This document shows positions 8,836 through 16,594 of a stretch of 34,451 nt of DNA, piece by piece. Every line of letters starts with the position of its first letter. Position 1 is the first letter of the stretch. The notes below the pieces were generated by a model. That model had not been told where the DNA came from, did no database searches, and saw only the letters and a program-made list of their open reading frames with translations. The position numbers and the translations under genes are program-made. The stretch covers positions 1 to 34,451 of the forward strand of contig JAJDDX010000174.1 of assembly GCA_029260055.1 (NCBI GenBank). Reading direction: 5' to 3'. Source of the DNA: Phycisphaerae bacterium (lineage in GTDB: Bacteria > Planctomycetota > Phycisphaerae > UBA1845).

Positions 8836-8957
8836 GCGTCAAACGCTTTCCAATGGACCTGTGGCTAGGACACCGTTGGGCTGCCGTCCGCGTCGGAAAT
8901 GGCCTTCAGGCAACGACAACCCAGCCTCTCGTTCGCTAATGTCGCCTGCTCGACGCA

Positions 8958-10478
8958 CTAGCGTCTCTTGATCTTCCCCGAGTCGGTCTTGGGCAGCGAT
9001 CCGCGGAACTCGACGAACTTGGGGACCAGGTAGTTCTCGAGGTTAGCGCGGCAGTGCTGGCGGATCTGCTGTTGGGTCAGCCCCGCACCGTTGCGGGGGA
9101 CTACGATGACCTTGATCGCTTGCCCGTCGATGGGGTCGTCCACGCCGATCACCGCGGCCTCGCTGACGTCATCCAGGGCGTAAAGGACGTTTTCGATCTC
9201 CTTGGGGCTGATCTTCTCGCCCTTGCATTTGAAGATGTCGTCCTTGCGTCCCACAAAGTAGAGAAAGCCCTCCTCGTCGGCGCGAAACAGGTCCCCGGTC
9301 AAGAGCACTTTCTCGCCCGGGATCTCGCCATCCTTCAAGCGCTCCTCGGTCTCGACCGGTTTGCCCCAGTATCCGCGCATCACATTGGCTCCGCGTACGA
9401 CCAGCTCGCCGACCACGCCGGGACCGACTCTCCGTCCGCCCTCGTCCACGACATAGGCTTCCGCGTTCGGCATAGCCTTGCCGACAGACGTGATTCTGTC
9501 CGCCAGCCTCTCCGGCGGCAGGTAGCCCACGCGCGTGCACTCGGTCAACCCGTACATGGAAAAGACCTGCGCGGCCGGGAAAAGCGCCTGGAGCTTGCGA
9601 ATGTGGGCGGGCGGGAAGGCCGCCCCGGTGTTGGAGAAGTACCGAAACGACGAGAGATCGAGACCGTCGAAGGGCGCCATCTGGAGTAGCGTCGCGAATA
9701 TCGTGGGAACGCCCGGCAGGCCTGTCACCCGGCATTCCTGAATCCGCTCGAGGATGCGGTAAGGAAAAGCAAAGGACCGTTCGAGAATGACCGTGAACCC
9801 GACTCGCGCTCCGGTCAGAATCTGGTACAAGCCGTAATCGAACGAGAGCGGAAGCACGCAGATGACCACATCGTCCGGAACGTTCCTAAGGTACGTCGAG
9901 ATCGACCACGTCGTGTTCGCCATGTTGTGATGCGTCAACATGACGCCCTTCGGGTGGCCTGTGGATCCCGATGTGTAGATGATGGACGCCAGATCCCGGT
10001 CAATCAGGCCGGGATCGCTCGGCGCCCCCGTGTCGCAGGCAAGCAGATCGACGAAGCATTGCCCGGGCGGGGCATCCGCCGCCGCCGGCGCCGTCCAGAT
10101 GACCGGTGGCGGCAACGACAATGCGGCGATCGTGGGACCCACCACGGCCGTCAAGCTCGGCTGCGCTATCAAGACCGACGCGCCACAGTCCTGGAGGATG
10201 TATGTGAGCTTCGCACGCTTCGCCGTGGGGTTCACGATCACGAACACGCCGCCCGCCTTCAGAATGCCGAAGACGGACACCACGACTTCTGCGGAGTTGT
10301 CCGCGAACACGGCGACGCGATCGCCACGCGACACACGCGCGCGCTGAAGCGCACAGGCAAGACGATCGCTGGCACGATCGATCTGACCGAACGTGTGGGT
10401 GGCGTCGCCGCAAACCACCGCGGCCTTTTCCGGCCATCGATCGGCGCTCGCATGCAAGAAGTCGTGAACCAGTATCAT
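8958..10478 (-). CDS. AMP-forming acyl-CoA/acyl-ACP ligase, exosortase-cluster type
   Basis: A 506-residue ANL-superfamily adenylate-forming enzyme. The P-loop motif is YTSGSTGHPKG (about residues 168-178), followed by MYGLTE, TGDLFRADEEGFLYFVGR in recognisable blocks (for example TGDLF), KCKGEKISPKEIE and the C-terminal catalytic lysine in PKTDSGKIKRR. It would activate a carboxylic acid as an acyl-AMP and pass it to a thiol of CoA or a carrier protein. The acyl carrier protein at 983-1240 is the likely partner. This is the first gene of the minus-strand operon. The ATG at 10476-10478 has no obvious Shine-Dalgarno, so a leaderless or weak start is possible. The acid substrate cannot be read from sequence. 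Confidence 0.9.
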   Translation of the reverse strand: MILVHDFLHASADRWPEKAAVVCGDATHTFGQIDRASDRLACALQRARVSRGDRVAVFADNSAEVVVSVFGILKAGGVFVIVNPTAKRAKLTYILQDCGASVLIAQPSLTAVVGPTIAALSLPPPVIWTAPAAADAPPGQCFVDLLACDTGAPSDPGLIDRDLASIIYTSGSTGHPKGVMLTHHNMANTTWSISTYLRNVPDDVVICVLPLSFDYGLYQILTGARVGFTVILERSFAFPYRILERIQECRVTGLPGVPTIFATLLQMAPFDGLDLSSFRYFSNTGAAFPPAHIRKLQALFPAAQVFSMYGLTECTRVGYLPPERLADRITSVGKAMPNAEAYVVDEGGRRVGPGVVGELVVRGANVMRGYWGKPVETEERLKDGEIPGEKVLLTGDLFRADEEGFLYFVGRKDDIFKCKGEKISPKEIENVLYALDDVSEAAVIGVDDPIDGQAIKVIVVPRNGAGLTQQQIRQHCRANLENYLVPKFVEFRGSLPKTDSGKIKRR

Positions 10479-10586
10479 GGTAAGGCTATCAATGCTCAGC
10501 GGCGCGGGGCTCGCGAGTGAGCCTCGAAACGAAGTTGAGGAAGCGTGCCGTCATGAGACGTATTCGTTGTACGGGGCTGCGTACAC

Positions 10587-10870
10587 TCACAACGCGGGAT
10601 CCACGTGGCGATCCACACACGCCTCGGTGAATCCGAAGAACTCGCTCGCGAGCTCAGTCAGAGCCGACGCATGGCCTCCGGTTCGGTCGCGAAGTCCACT
10701 TCAGGGGGCAGAGCGGACGCTGCGTCTCGGGTGAGGGCCAGAATGCCCCTGCCGGGAAGGGGGGGCTGCAAACTCGCGCCGGTCAGGGAACTCCCCGACT
10801 AGGAAGGACCGGATCTGCGTCTCCACGCCCGTGTTCGCGGTACCACCGATGATAGGTGACGATAGCCGGT
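10587..10870 (-). pseudogene. Possible decayed sulfotransferase-like N-terminal fragment
   Basis: On the minus strand, successive pieces in different frames read like one coding sequence. The first is IIGGTANTGVETQIRSFLVG, resembling the 'GGTgnTGTr' PAPS-binding P-loop of sulfotransferases. A piece containing RGILALTRDAASALPPEVDF follows, and the last piece, containing ELASEFFGFTEACVDRHVDP, ends at a TGA at 10587-10589. At least two frameshifts are needed to join them, and no start or C-terminal half is visible. Sulfotransferases are common in polysaccharide loci, which fits the setting. The family call rests on one loop motif, so confidence is low. Confidence 0.3.
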
Positions 10871-11089
10871 CCACTACGCCTGCGCCGGTCCAAGTGAGCC
10901 GCTCATGACGGTGCACGCGAGGCCGAAGCTGCGCCGCGGAAGTATCGGATCGTGCTGTCGTCGCGAGAAGCCAAGACTCCGCCCCCGTCGCGCAAGGCCG
11001 CCGCCGCCGCAACTCTCTGCACACACCAGGTTTACGGCTCGCGCGTCTTCGTGACTCTGTTTGTGACGATGTGGCCGGTTTGCCGCACC

Positions 11090-11110
11090 GTCGAACGTCG
11101 AACGTCGAAC
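11090..11110. repeat. Three tandem copies of a 7-base unit (GTCGAAC)
   Basis: The 7-base unit GTCGAAC occurs three times with no spacer. It lies in non-coding DNA between the divergent operons. No function is evident. Confidence 0.8.
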
Positions 11111-11583
11111 TCGGTCCGCGCGAACGTCAACAGCACCTCGGCGCGCGGCCACCCCCGCTGACAGGCACCGTACGATCCGACGTTGGCCAGTCGTAAGCCA
11201 CTCAACGAGAGGTGCAACCTGAGGCGGGCTTCCATTCCCGTGCTGCCGCACGCTAAACAGTTAAGCCACTATTCTAAAGCCGACTTCTTCAGGACGCAAC
11301 GGTGAATTGTGAATTTTCGACCTCCGGACCGGCGTTCCGCCGCGCGCCCGGACGCGGTCGGTCAAGGCTTCCTCCGTGTCGCCGAGCCCTGCTGTGACTG
11401 CCGCACCGTGCTCCGGGCCGAGGCCCCGTCCGGACAACAGCCACTGCGACACCTGATCCGGTTATCCGCTCCCCTGGGGAGAGGTCAAATCGCGGGGCTG
11501 ACGCGCCGCTACGCCGGAACGGAAAGCGGGCTTAGGGCCGGACTGACGCGCCACTCTTGCGACTATGTGGGCTCAGTTGAAGC

Positions 11584-11612
11584 TTGACACTCAGACGATG
11601 GATGATTAACTT
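11584..11612 (+). promoter_or_regulatory. Candidate sigma-70 promoter for the exosortase operon
   Basis: A perfect TTGACA lies at 11584-11589, and 17 bases further is TAACTT (11607-11612), a weak -10. It lies about 100 bases before the GTG start of the exosortase gene and is the best candidate that I see in this gap. The weak -10 keeps confidence low. Confidence 0.3.
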
Positions 11613-11709
11613 GGTGAACGGCACGGATGCCCGCGTTGCCGGCCGTTCTCAGGCGGCGGCGTGGAGTCACAGGTTCGTCGCTTTCAGTTCAACGTAGATT
11701 GGACATCTC

Positions 11710-13722
11710 GTGTCGACCACGCCAGCGCGAGAAACCAACTCGACGCGCATGCCGTTTCTGCCGGCTCGCGGAACATATGGTGCGGTGGATGTCGTCGTTC
11801 TTGAGAGTGCCATGTGGCCGACGCCTTCATGGCTTGGCGAGTCCCCGCGCGCGCTTCTGCCGCTGCCCGGCACGACGATACTCGAGGCGTTGCTTACCGA
11901 GTTGGGAACCGCCTTTGGCGGATGTATCGTCATCAGCGCGGCCAGCGATGGCGCACGGGCCGTGCGAGAAGTCGTGCAGCGGGGGCTGGGGGCGCAGAAG
12001 GTCCGCCTTGTCGAACAATCGCTGCCGCGAGGCGCGGCCGGGTGCATCAAGGCCTGCGAAGCGGGCTTTCGTACCGACGCTATCTTCGTCGCTGACGCGG
12101 CGGTCTGGCTCGAGGACGATCCGGAGTGGATGCTCAGGCAACATCAGGAACAAGGAAATGCCCTGACGGTCTTTTGTACGCGCCGCGCGTGTGGCGGTCG
12201 AGCCTTCCGGAACGGACGGATCGAGCCCGTCGGCCTCTATTGTTGTGACCGCGTCGTGCTGGATTTCGTTTCCGATCGGGGTTATCAGGATCTCAAAGAG
12301 CAACTCGTGCCGCGGCTTAGGCGAGCCGGGCTCAGGGTCGGGGCTGTCGTGCTGCCGGGCCAAACCCGGGAAGTCGTTGACTGGGCAACGTATCTGCATG
12401 CCCTGGAGAGATCACTGCATAGCTCGCGTCTTAGGGACCGCGGCTTCAGGCAACTCGCGCCGGGGGTCTGGTGCGGCGACTCGGTGGACATCGACGATCG
12501 GGCACGCGTGGTCGGTCCCGCATTCCTGGGCAGCGGCTGCACACTCGACGCCGGATCGGTCGTGGCGGGCCCCGCGTTCTTGGGAGATGGGTCTCATATC
12601 GGTTCACGGGCTTGGCTCGAACGCGTGGTAGCGCCACGGTGCGTGCGGATCGAGGCCGGAACTACCCTTACGGACGAGTTGCTGTGGGACCCGGTACGGC
12701 GACTCGAGGCCGGTAGCGCCGGCTTCGCGGAGGACTGGGCCGGTGTGGACGCAACGGCGACACTAACCGACCCGCCGTCGCCGCGACCCACAGCCCCGAG
12801 ATCGCCGGCGACGTCCCTGGCCGGAGCTTTGGCGAGTCCGACTGCAGCTGTCCTCGGCATAGTCAGCCTGTTCATTTGGGCGTTCCGCCACACATTCTCG
12901 GACCTTTGGCATGTCTGGCAGACGGACGCCGACTACGGGGCCGGCCAACTCGTCCCTGTTGTCGCCGCCTACATGGTTTTCGCCCGCAAGGACTGTCTCA
13001 AAGACCTGCGCATCGAGTTCAGCCTGGGAGGGCTCATCGTCTTCGGAATGGGGCTGACGGTGAATCTGCTGGGCTGCTCCTTCCTGTATTCGTCGCTCCA
13101 GAACTTGGGGCTTGTCGTATGCGCCAACGGGCTTGCCATGACTTTGCTGGGATGGCAAGGGTACAGACGTGTGTGGTACCCGCTGGTGTTCTTGCTGCTG
13201 ATGCTTCCATTGCCGGGAGGCGTTCACGATGCCGTGATGCTGCCCCTCCAGGGTTTCAGCGCGGTGATCTCCGGTGGCATACTCGAGGTCGTCGGCGTGC
13301 CGGTCGTGCGTTACGGTCACGTGCTGGAGGTCGGACAGCGGCAGATCGCGGTGGCGGAAGCCTGCAACGGCCTCCGTATGGCTCTGGCGTTCATCCTGGT
13401 GGCCGGCTCGGTCGCTTATCTCGTCCGGCGCCCCGGCTGGCAACGGGGTGTGCTCCTGCTGTCCAGCATACCGATCGCGATCACCTGCAACGTCGTTCGA
13501 ATCGTGCTGGCTGCCTGCCTCTATCGGGCTGGTTACGAGTGGCTCGCCGCCGGCACCGTGCACGACCTGGCGGGGCTTCTCATGATGCCGGCGGCTCTGT
13601 GTCTGATGTTCCTTGAACTCTGGCTGTTGACGGGCCTGACGCGATCGGTGAGCGAGGTGAAGCGCTTCGGCGCTGTATCCGCCGACCTTGCGTCGGTTCC
13701 GTCGAGGGGCACACTCGGATGA
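11710..13722 (+). CDS. Exosortase fused to an N-terminal nucleotidyltransferase-like/beta-helix domain
   Basis: This 670-residue protein joins two parts. Residues about 20-250 follow the layout of a sugar-1-phosphate nucleotidyltransferase (PRALLPLPGTTILEALL matches the 'PKALLPVxGKPIL' strand-helix), but the GGxGTR nucleotide loop is missing. Residues about 254-325 are hexapeptide-like repeats of a left-handed beta-helix. From about 378 it is a multi-pass membrane exosortase with the full catalytic triad: Cys552 in AEACNGLRM, Arg597 in CNVVRIV and His618 in TVHDLAG. Exosortases cleave PEP-CTERM-type tails at the inner membrane. The GTG at 11710 has a GGA about eight bases upstream; an in-frame ATG at 11749 has none. 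The gene ends with an ATGA overlap into EpsI. The fusion is discussed in the findings. Confidence 0.9.
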   Translation: MSTTPARETNSTRMPFLPARGTYGAVDVVVLESAMWPTPSWLGESPRALLPLPGTTILEALLTELGTAFGGCIVISAASDGARAVREVVQRGLGAQKVRLVEQSLPRGAAGCIKACEAGFRTDAIFVADAAVWLEDDPEWMLRQHQEQGNALTVFCTRRACGGRAFRNGRIEPVGLYCCDRVVLDFVSDRGYQDLKEQLVPRLRRAGLRVGAVVLPGQTREVVDWATYLHALERSLHSSRLRDRGFRQLAPGVWCGDSVDIDDRARVVGPAFLGSGCTLDAGSVVAGPAFLGDGSHIGSRAWLERVVAPRCVRIEAGTTLTDELLWDPVRRLEAGSAGFAEDWAGVDATATLTDPPSPRPTAPRSPATSLAGALASPTAAVLGIVSLFIWAFRHTFSDLWHVWQTDADYGAGQLVPVVAAYMVFARKDCLKDLRIEFSLGGLIVFGMGLTVNLLGCSFLYSSLQNLGLVVCANGLAMTLLGWQGYRRVWYPLVFLLLMLPLPGGVHDAVMLPLQGFSAVISGGILEVVGVPVVRYGHVLEVGQRQIAVAEACNGLRMALAFILVAGSVAYLVRRPGWQRGVLLLSSIPIAITCNVVRIVLAACLYRAGYEWLAAGTVHDLAGLLMMPAALCLMFLELWLLTGLTRSVSEVKRFGAVSADLASVPSRGTLG

Positions 13723-14459
13723 TCGGGAATCGCACAGCGCGACGGTACGCATGTGCCGTATGTGTGCTGCTTGTCGCCGGCTCGCTCCACGGTGCGATGC
13801 GTGCGTCGCGCGCAGGCGCTGCCTCAGTCTATCGACCGCTTTCGGTGCCGCTTTCGACGCTTCCGACGCAAATCGGTCCCTATCTCTACCGTCAGGACCT
13901 GACACTCGGTGCCGAGGTCATTCAGATCGCCGGCGTGGACAGGGTCGCCTACCGGGAGTACGCCGACACCGTGACGGGGCGGCCCTTGCACGTGTACGTT
14001 GGTTACTGGGGACGGCAGAACGCGGGGCTGGGCCATGGGCCGGATGTCTGCTATCCGGCGACGGGGTGGAGAAGCGAAGGTCCCGCCCGACATGACGTGC
14101 TCCGGTTCGTCGGCATCGACGGGACGAGCCTCGAGGCGCCGTTAATCACCCACCATTTCGAGCGCGCAGCGCCCGGCGGGATCCAACGCCGCGCGGTCGC
14201 GTTTCTGGCGGTAATAGGGGGGCAGTTCTGCTCGGATTGGCGGGGCGGGTTCCAGCATCGCCCGCCGGATTCGCCGAATGAGGGTTTCGTGGCGCACATT
14301 CAGGTTGCCACACCGGTGATCGGCTCGGCTTGGGAGGAAGCGGATCGGTGCGTGTCCGACCTGATGGAGGGGTTGCTGCCCGGTGCTTCGAGGTGCCTGT
14401 TCCGGAGCGAGCGGAGCACGCGCGAACGCCTCTCGCCGACACACGTGAGGGAAGGATGA
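13719..14459 (+). CDS. epsI: Exosortase-associated EpsI family protein (DUF3485)
   Basis: A 246-residue protein with an N-terminal hydrophobic signal or anchor (about residues 11-24) and an extracytoplasmic domain. The family hallmark GHGPDVCYPATGW is at residues 105-117, including Cys111. EpsI proteins are encoded beside or fused to exosortases and are thought to help exosortase or exopolysaccharide function outside the membrane; the exact role is unknown. It overlaps the exosortase stop by four bases (ATGA) and likewise overlaps the next gene, so the three are probably translated as a coupled unit. The Arg/Ser-rich last 20 residues are unremarkable. Confidence 0.88.
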   Translation: MIGNRTARRYACAVCVLLVAGSLHGAMRASRAGAASVYRPLSVPLSTLPTQIGPYLYRQDLTLGAEVIQIAGVDRVAYREYADTVTGRPLHVYVGYWGRQNAGLGHGPDVCYPATGWRSEGPARHDVLRFVGIDGTSLEAPLITHHFERAAPGGIQRRAVAFLAVIGGQFCSDWRGGFQHRPPDSPNEGFVAHIQVATPVIGSAWEEADRCVSDLMEGLLPGASRCLFRSERSTRERLSPTHVREG

Positions 14460-16594
14460 GCGACACACATGACCTGGTGGTAGCGATGCCCACTGAGCCG
14501 GCGGAGGCCGTCCGTTACGACGCGATCACCGAGTCCGGGGCCCTTGCGCCCGCGCTGCGATGCCGGTGGCGCACGGCGATGGTGGTCACGTTGACGATCG
14601 GGGCGGCTCTGGCTGCGGCGGTGTGGACGTTCGTTCGCCCGATGTACAAAGTCAGCGCCACAGCGCATGTCGCTCCCGTTGTCCGTCCCATCTTGTTCAA
14701 GGATGCGGACACGGACATCACTCGACGATACCACGAGTATATGGCCACCGAGGCGACCGTCATCGCCAGTCCCGCCGTGATCCTGGCTACGCTCGCGACT
14801 CCGGAAGTCCGGTCCCTGCGTTTCGTCACGACCACGCCTGCGCCGGAGCGCGCGATTACCTCAAGACTGGAGGTGGAGCAGATCTCCGGCACGCAGCTAC
14901 TGGAGATCTGTATGGTTGGCGACAGCGCCGAAGACATGGCCGTCATCGTCAACAGTCTCCTGGAGACTTACCTCCGCAAGAGCGGGGAGAAGAAGCAGGA
15001 GTGGGACGAGAAGATCCTCCATTCGCTGCGAGCCGAACAGGCCGAGCTTCAGGCTCGGATCAACGTGAAAAACATCGAGCTGCGGCAGCTCGCGACGGAG
15101 AACGGCCTCGCCACACCCGAAGACCCCGGTGCCGCGGGAACGACATGGGTGGCCGAACTGCGGCGGCTGCTCACGGAGGCACGGAAGGACCGGGCTTTGG
15201 CACAGGCCAAGCTGGAGGCGCTCGATGCCTCAAAGGGCGCCGACGAGTTCGTCGGAGCCACCTCCGAGGGGTATCGGGATTATCGCCGCGCCGATCCGGA
15301 ATGGCAGGACACGCACGGCCGACTCACGATGCTCGAAACGGCGGTGTTGGACGACGACCGGCTCGGGCGGGGCGCCCAGCATCCGGACGTGAAGGACCGT
15401 GCCGGGCGCCTCGAGAGCCTCCGCGCTGCGCTGAGCCTGCGAGAGTCGGAGCTTCGCGAGCAATGGCTAGGCTCGGTGCGGCAGCAACTGCTGGCTCAGC
15501 GGATGGACGCCGAGGTTACGACCACGGTGCTCGAGGCTGCGATCGACGATCTCAAGCTGCAGCAGTCAGAGGTGGCCCGGCAGACCTTCTTGCTGGACGA
15601 CATCCGCCACGAGCGCGAACGTCTTGAACATGCCCTCGCTCAGGTCCGGCAGAAAGTATGGAACGTGGAGGTGGAGCAGAACCGGATGGCGCGGGTGACG
15701 ATCGACTCGCGCGCCGTCGCGCCCGGCAAGCCGAACGTCGACAAGCGGCCCAAGTACACGGCCGCCGCTTGTCTGCTGAGCCTCTGTCTCGGCGCGGGGG
15801 CGGCCCTCCTTCGCCACCGCCTCGACAAGAGCGTGCGAGACCCCGCGGAGGTCACCGGTGTGTTGGGAATGACGCTCCTTGGCAGCATTCAACGCGTCCC
15901 CGGGACCAACGGCGCCATCCTGGCGTACGACGAGCGCGTGGCTGATCCACTTCGCGGTATCTCCGCAGCGCTGCTGGCGGCCTCGAAGGCCTCCAAGACG
16001 CACGGTCGATTGATCACGAGCCCCACGGCGCAGAGCGGAAAATCATCTCTGGCCGTGAATCTTGCCTGTAGTCTGGCTTCCACAGGCCGAAGCGTCCTGT
16101 TGGTCGACGGCGACAACAGCGGACAGGGGGTCACGCGGGCGTTCGAGAAGGTCAAAGCGTTGGGCTTGAACGAGTTCCTCCACGGCACGTGCGGCGCCGA
16201 GGCGGTTGTGCATGAAACGCATGTGGAAAACCTGAGGGTCATGCCGGCCGGCAGTCGGGACGTACGCTTCGGCGAGGTGCTCGCCAGCCGCCACGTTCAG
16301 GGCCGCCTGCGCGCCGTGTTCGAGCCGTACGACGAGGTCATCGTGGACTCGCCGCCGGTGCTGGCAAGCAGCGTGGCGGTCGTGCTGGCGACTCTCGTGG
16401 ACGAGGTCGTGATGGTGCTAAGAGCGGGGCGGTCCACGCAGCAGGAAGCTCAGACTGCCCGGCGATTGATGGAGACGGTGGGAGGCAAACTTAGCGGTGT
16501 CATCCTGAACGCCGTGGATCCCAAAACCGCGCCTTATTCGTACTACGGGTATGCTCCAATCGAATCCGACGCCTCGATGGAGACCAAGGACTAA
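14456..16594 (+). CDS. Wzc-like polysaccharide co-polymerase with BY-kinase domain
   Basis: A 712-residue inner-membrane protein controlling polysaccharide chain length and export. It has TM1 at about residues 41-60, a long periplasmic coiled-coil region (about 65-430, rich in Glu/Gln/Arg heptads), TM2 at about 434-453 and a cytoplasmic kinase domain. The kinase has Walker A SPTAQSGKSS (about 522-531), Walker A' VLLVDGD (about 547) and Walker B VIVDSPP (about 627). The C-terminal tail has a tyrosine cluster (PYSYYGYAP), the expected autophosphorylation region of bacterial tyrosine kinases. The start ATG at 14456 overlaps the EpsI stop by four bases; a longer upstream frame lies over EpsI and is rejected. 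Partners would be the Wza-like protein at 25603-26799 and the sugar transferase that follows. Confidence 0.9.
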   Translation: MSDTHDLVVAMPTEPAEAVRYDAITESGALAPALRCRWRTAMVVTLTIGAALAAAVWTFVRPMYKVSATAHVAPVVRPILFKDADTDITRRYHEYMATEATVIASPAVILATLATPEVRSLRFVTTTPAPERAITSRLEVEQISGTQLLEICMVGDSAEDMAVIVNSLLETYLRKSGEKKQEWDEKILHSLRAEQAELQARINVKNIELRQLATENGLATPEDPGAAGTTWVAELRRLLTEARKDRALAQAKLEALDASKGADEFVGATSEGYRDYRRADPEWQDTHGRLTMLETAVLDDDRLGRGAQHPDVKDRAGRLESLRAALSLRESELREQWLGSVRQQLLAQRMDAEVTTTVLEAAIDDLKLQQSEVARQTFLLDDIRHERERLEHALAQVRQKVWNVEVEQNRMARVTIDSRAVAPGKPNVDKRPKYTAAACLLSLCLGAGAALLRHRLDKSVRDPAEVTGVLGMTLLGSIQRVPGTNGAILAYDERVADPLRGISAALLAASKASKTHGRLITSPTAQSGKSSLAVNLACSLASTGRSVLLVDGDNSGQGVTRAFEKVKALGLNEFLHGTCGAEAVVHETHVENLRVMPAGSRDVRFGEVLASRHVQGRLRAVFEPYDEVIVDSPPVLASSVAVVLATLVDEVVMVLRAGRSTQQEAQTARRLMETVGGKLSGVILNAVDPKTAPYSYYGYAPIESDASMETKD

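Larger units (their letters stand above)
10479..11709. other. 1.2-kb divergent intergenic region
   Basis: This gap separates the leftward biosynthetic operon from the rightward exosortase operon. Most open frames in it have no recognisable motif. It contains a likely decayed gene at 10587-10870, a small tandem repeat at 11090-11110 and a candidate promoter at 11584-11612. Promoters for both operons should lie here, but only the rightward one has a candidate that I can point to. Confidence 0.6.

Noticed and set aside
12763-13905. 380-codon minus-strand frame over the exosortase domain
   Set aside because: It has no recognisable domain and is the antisense shadow of the exosortase membrane region in high-GC DNA.
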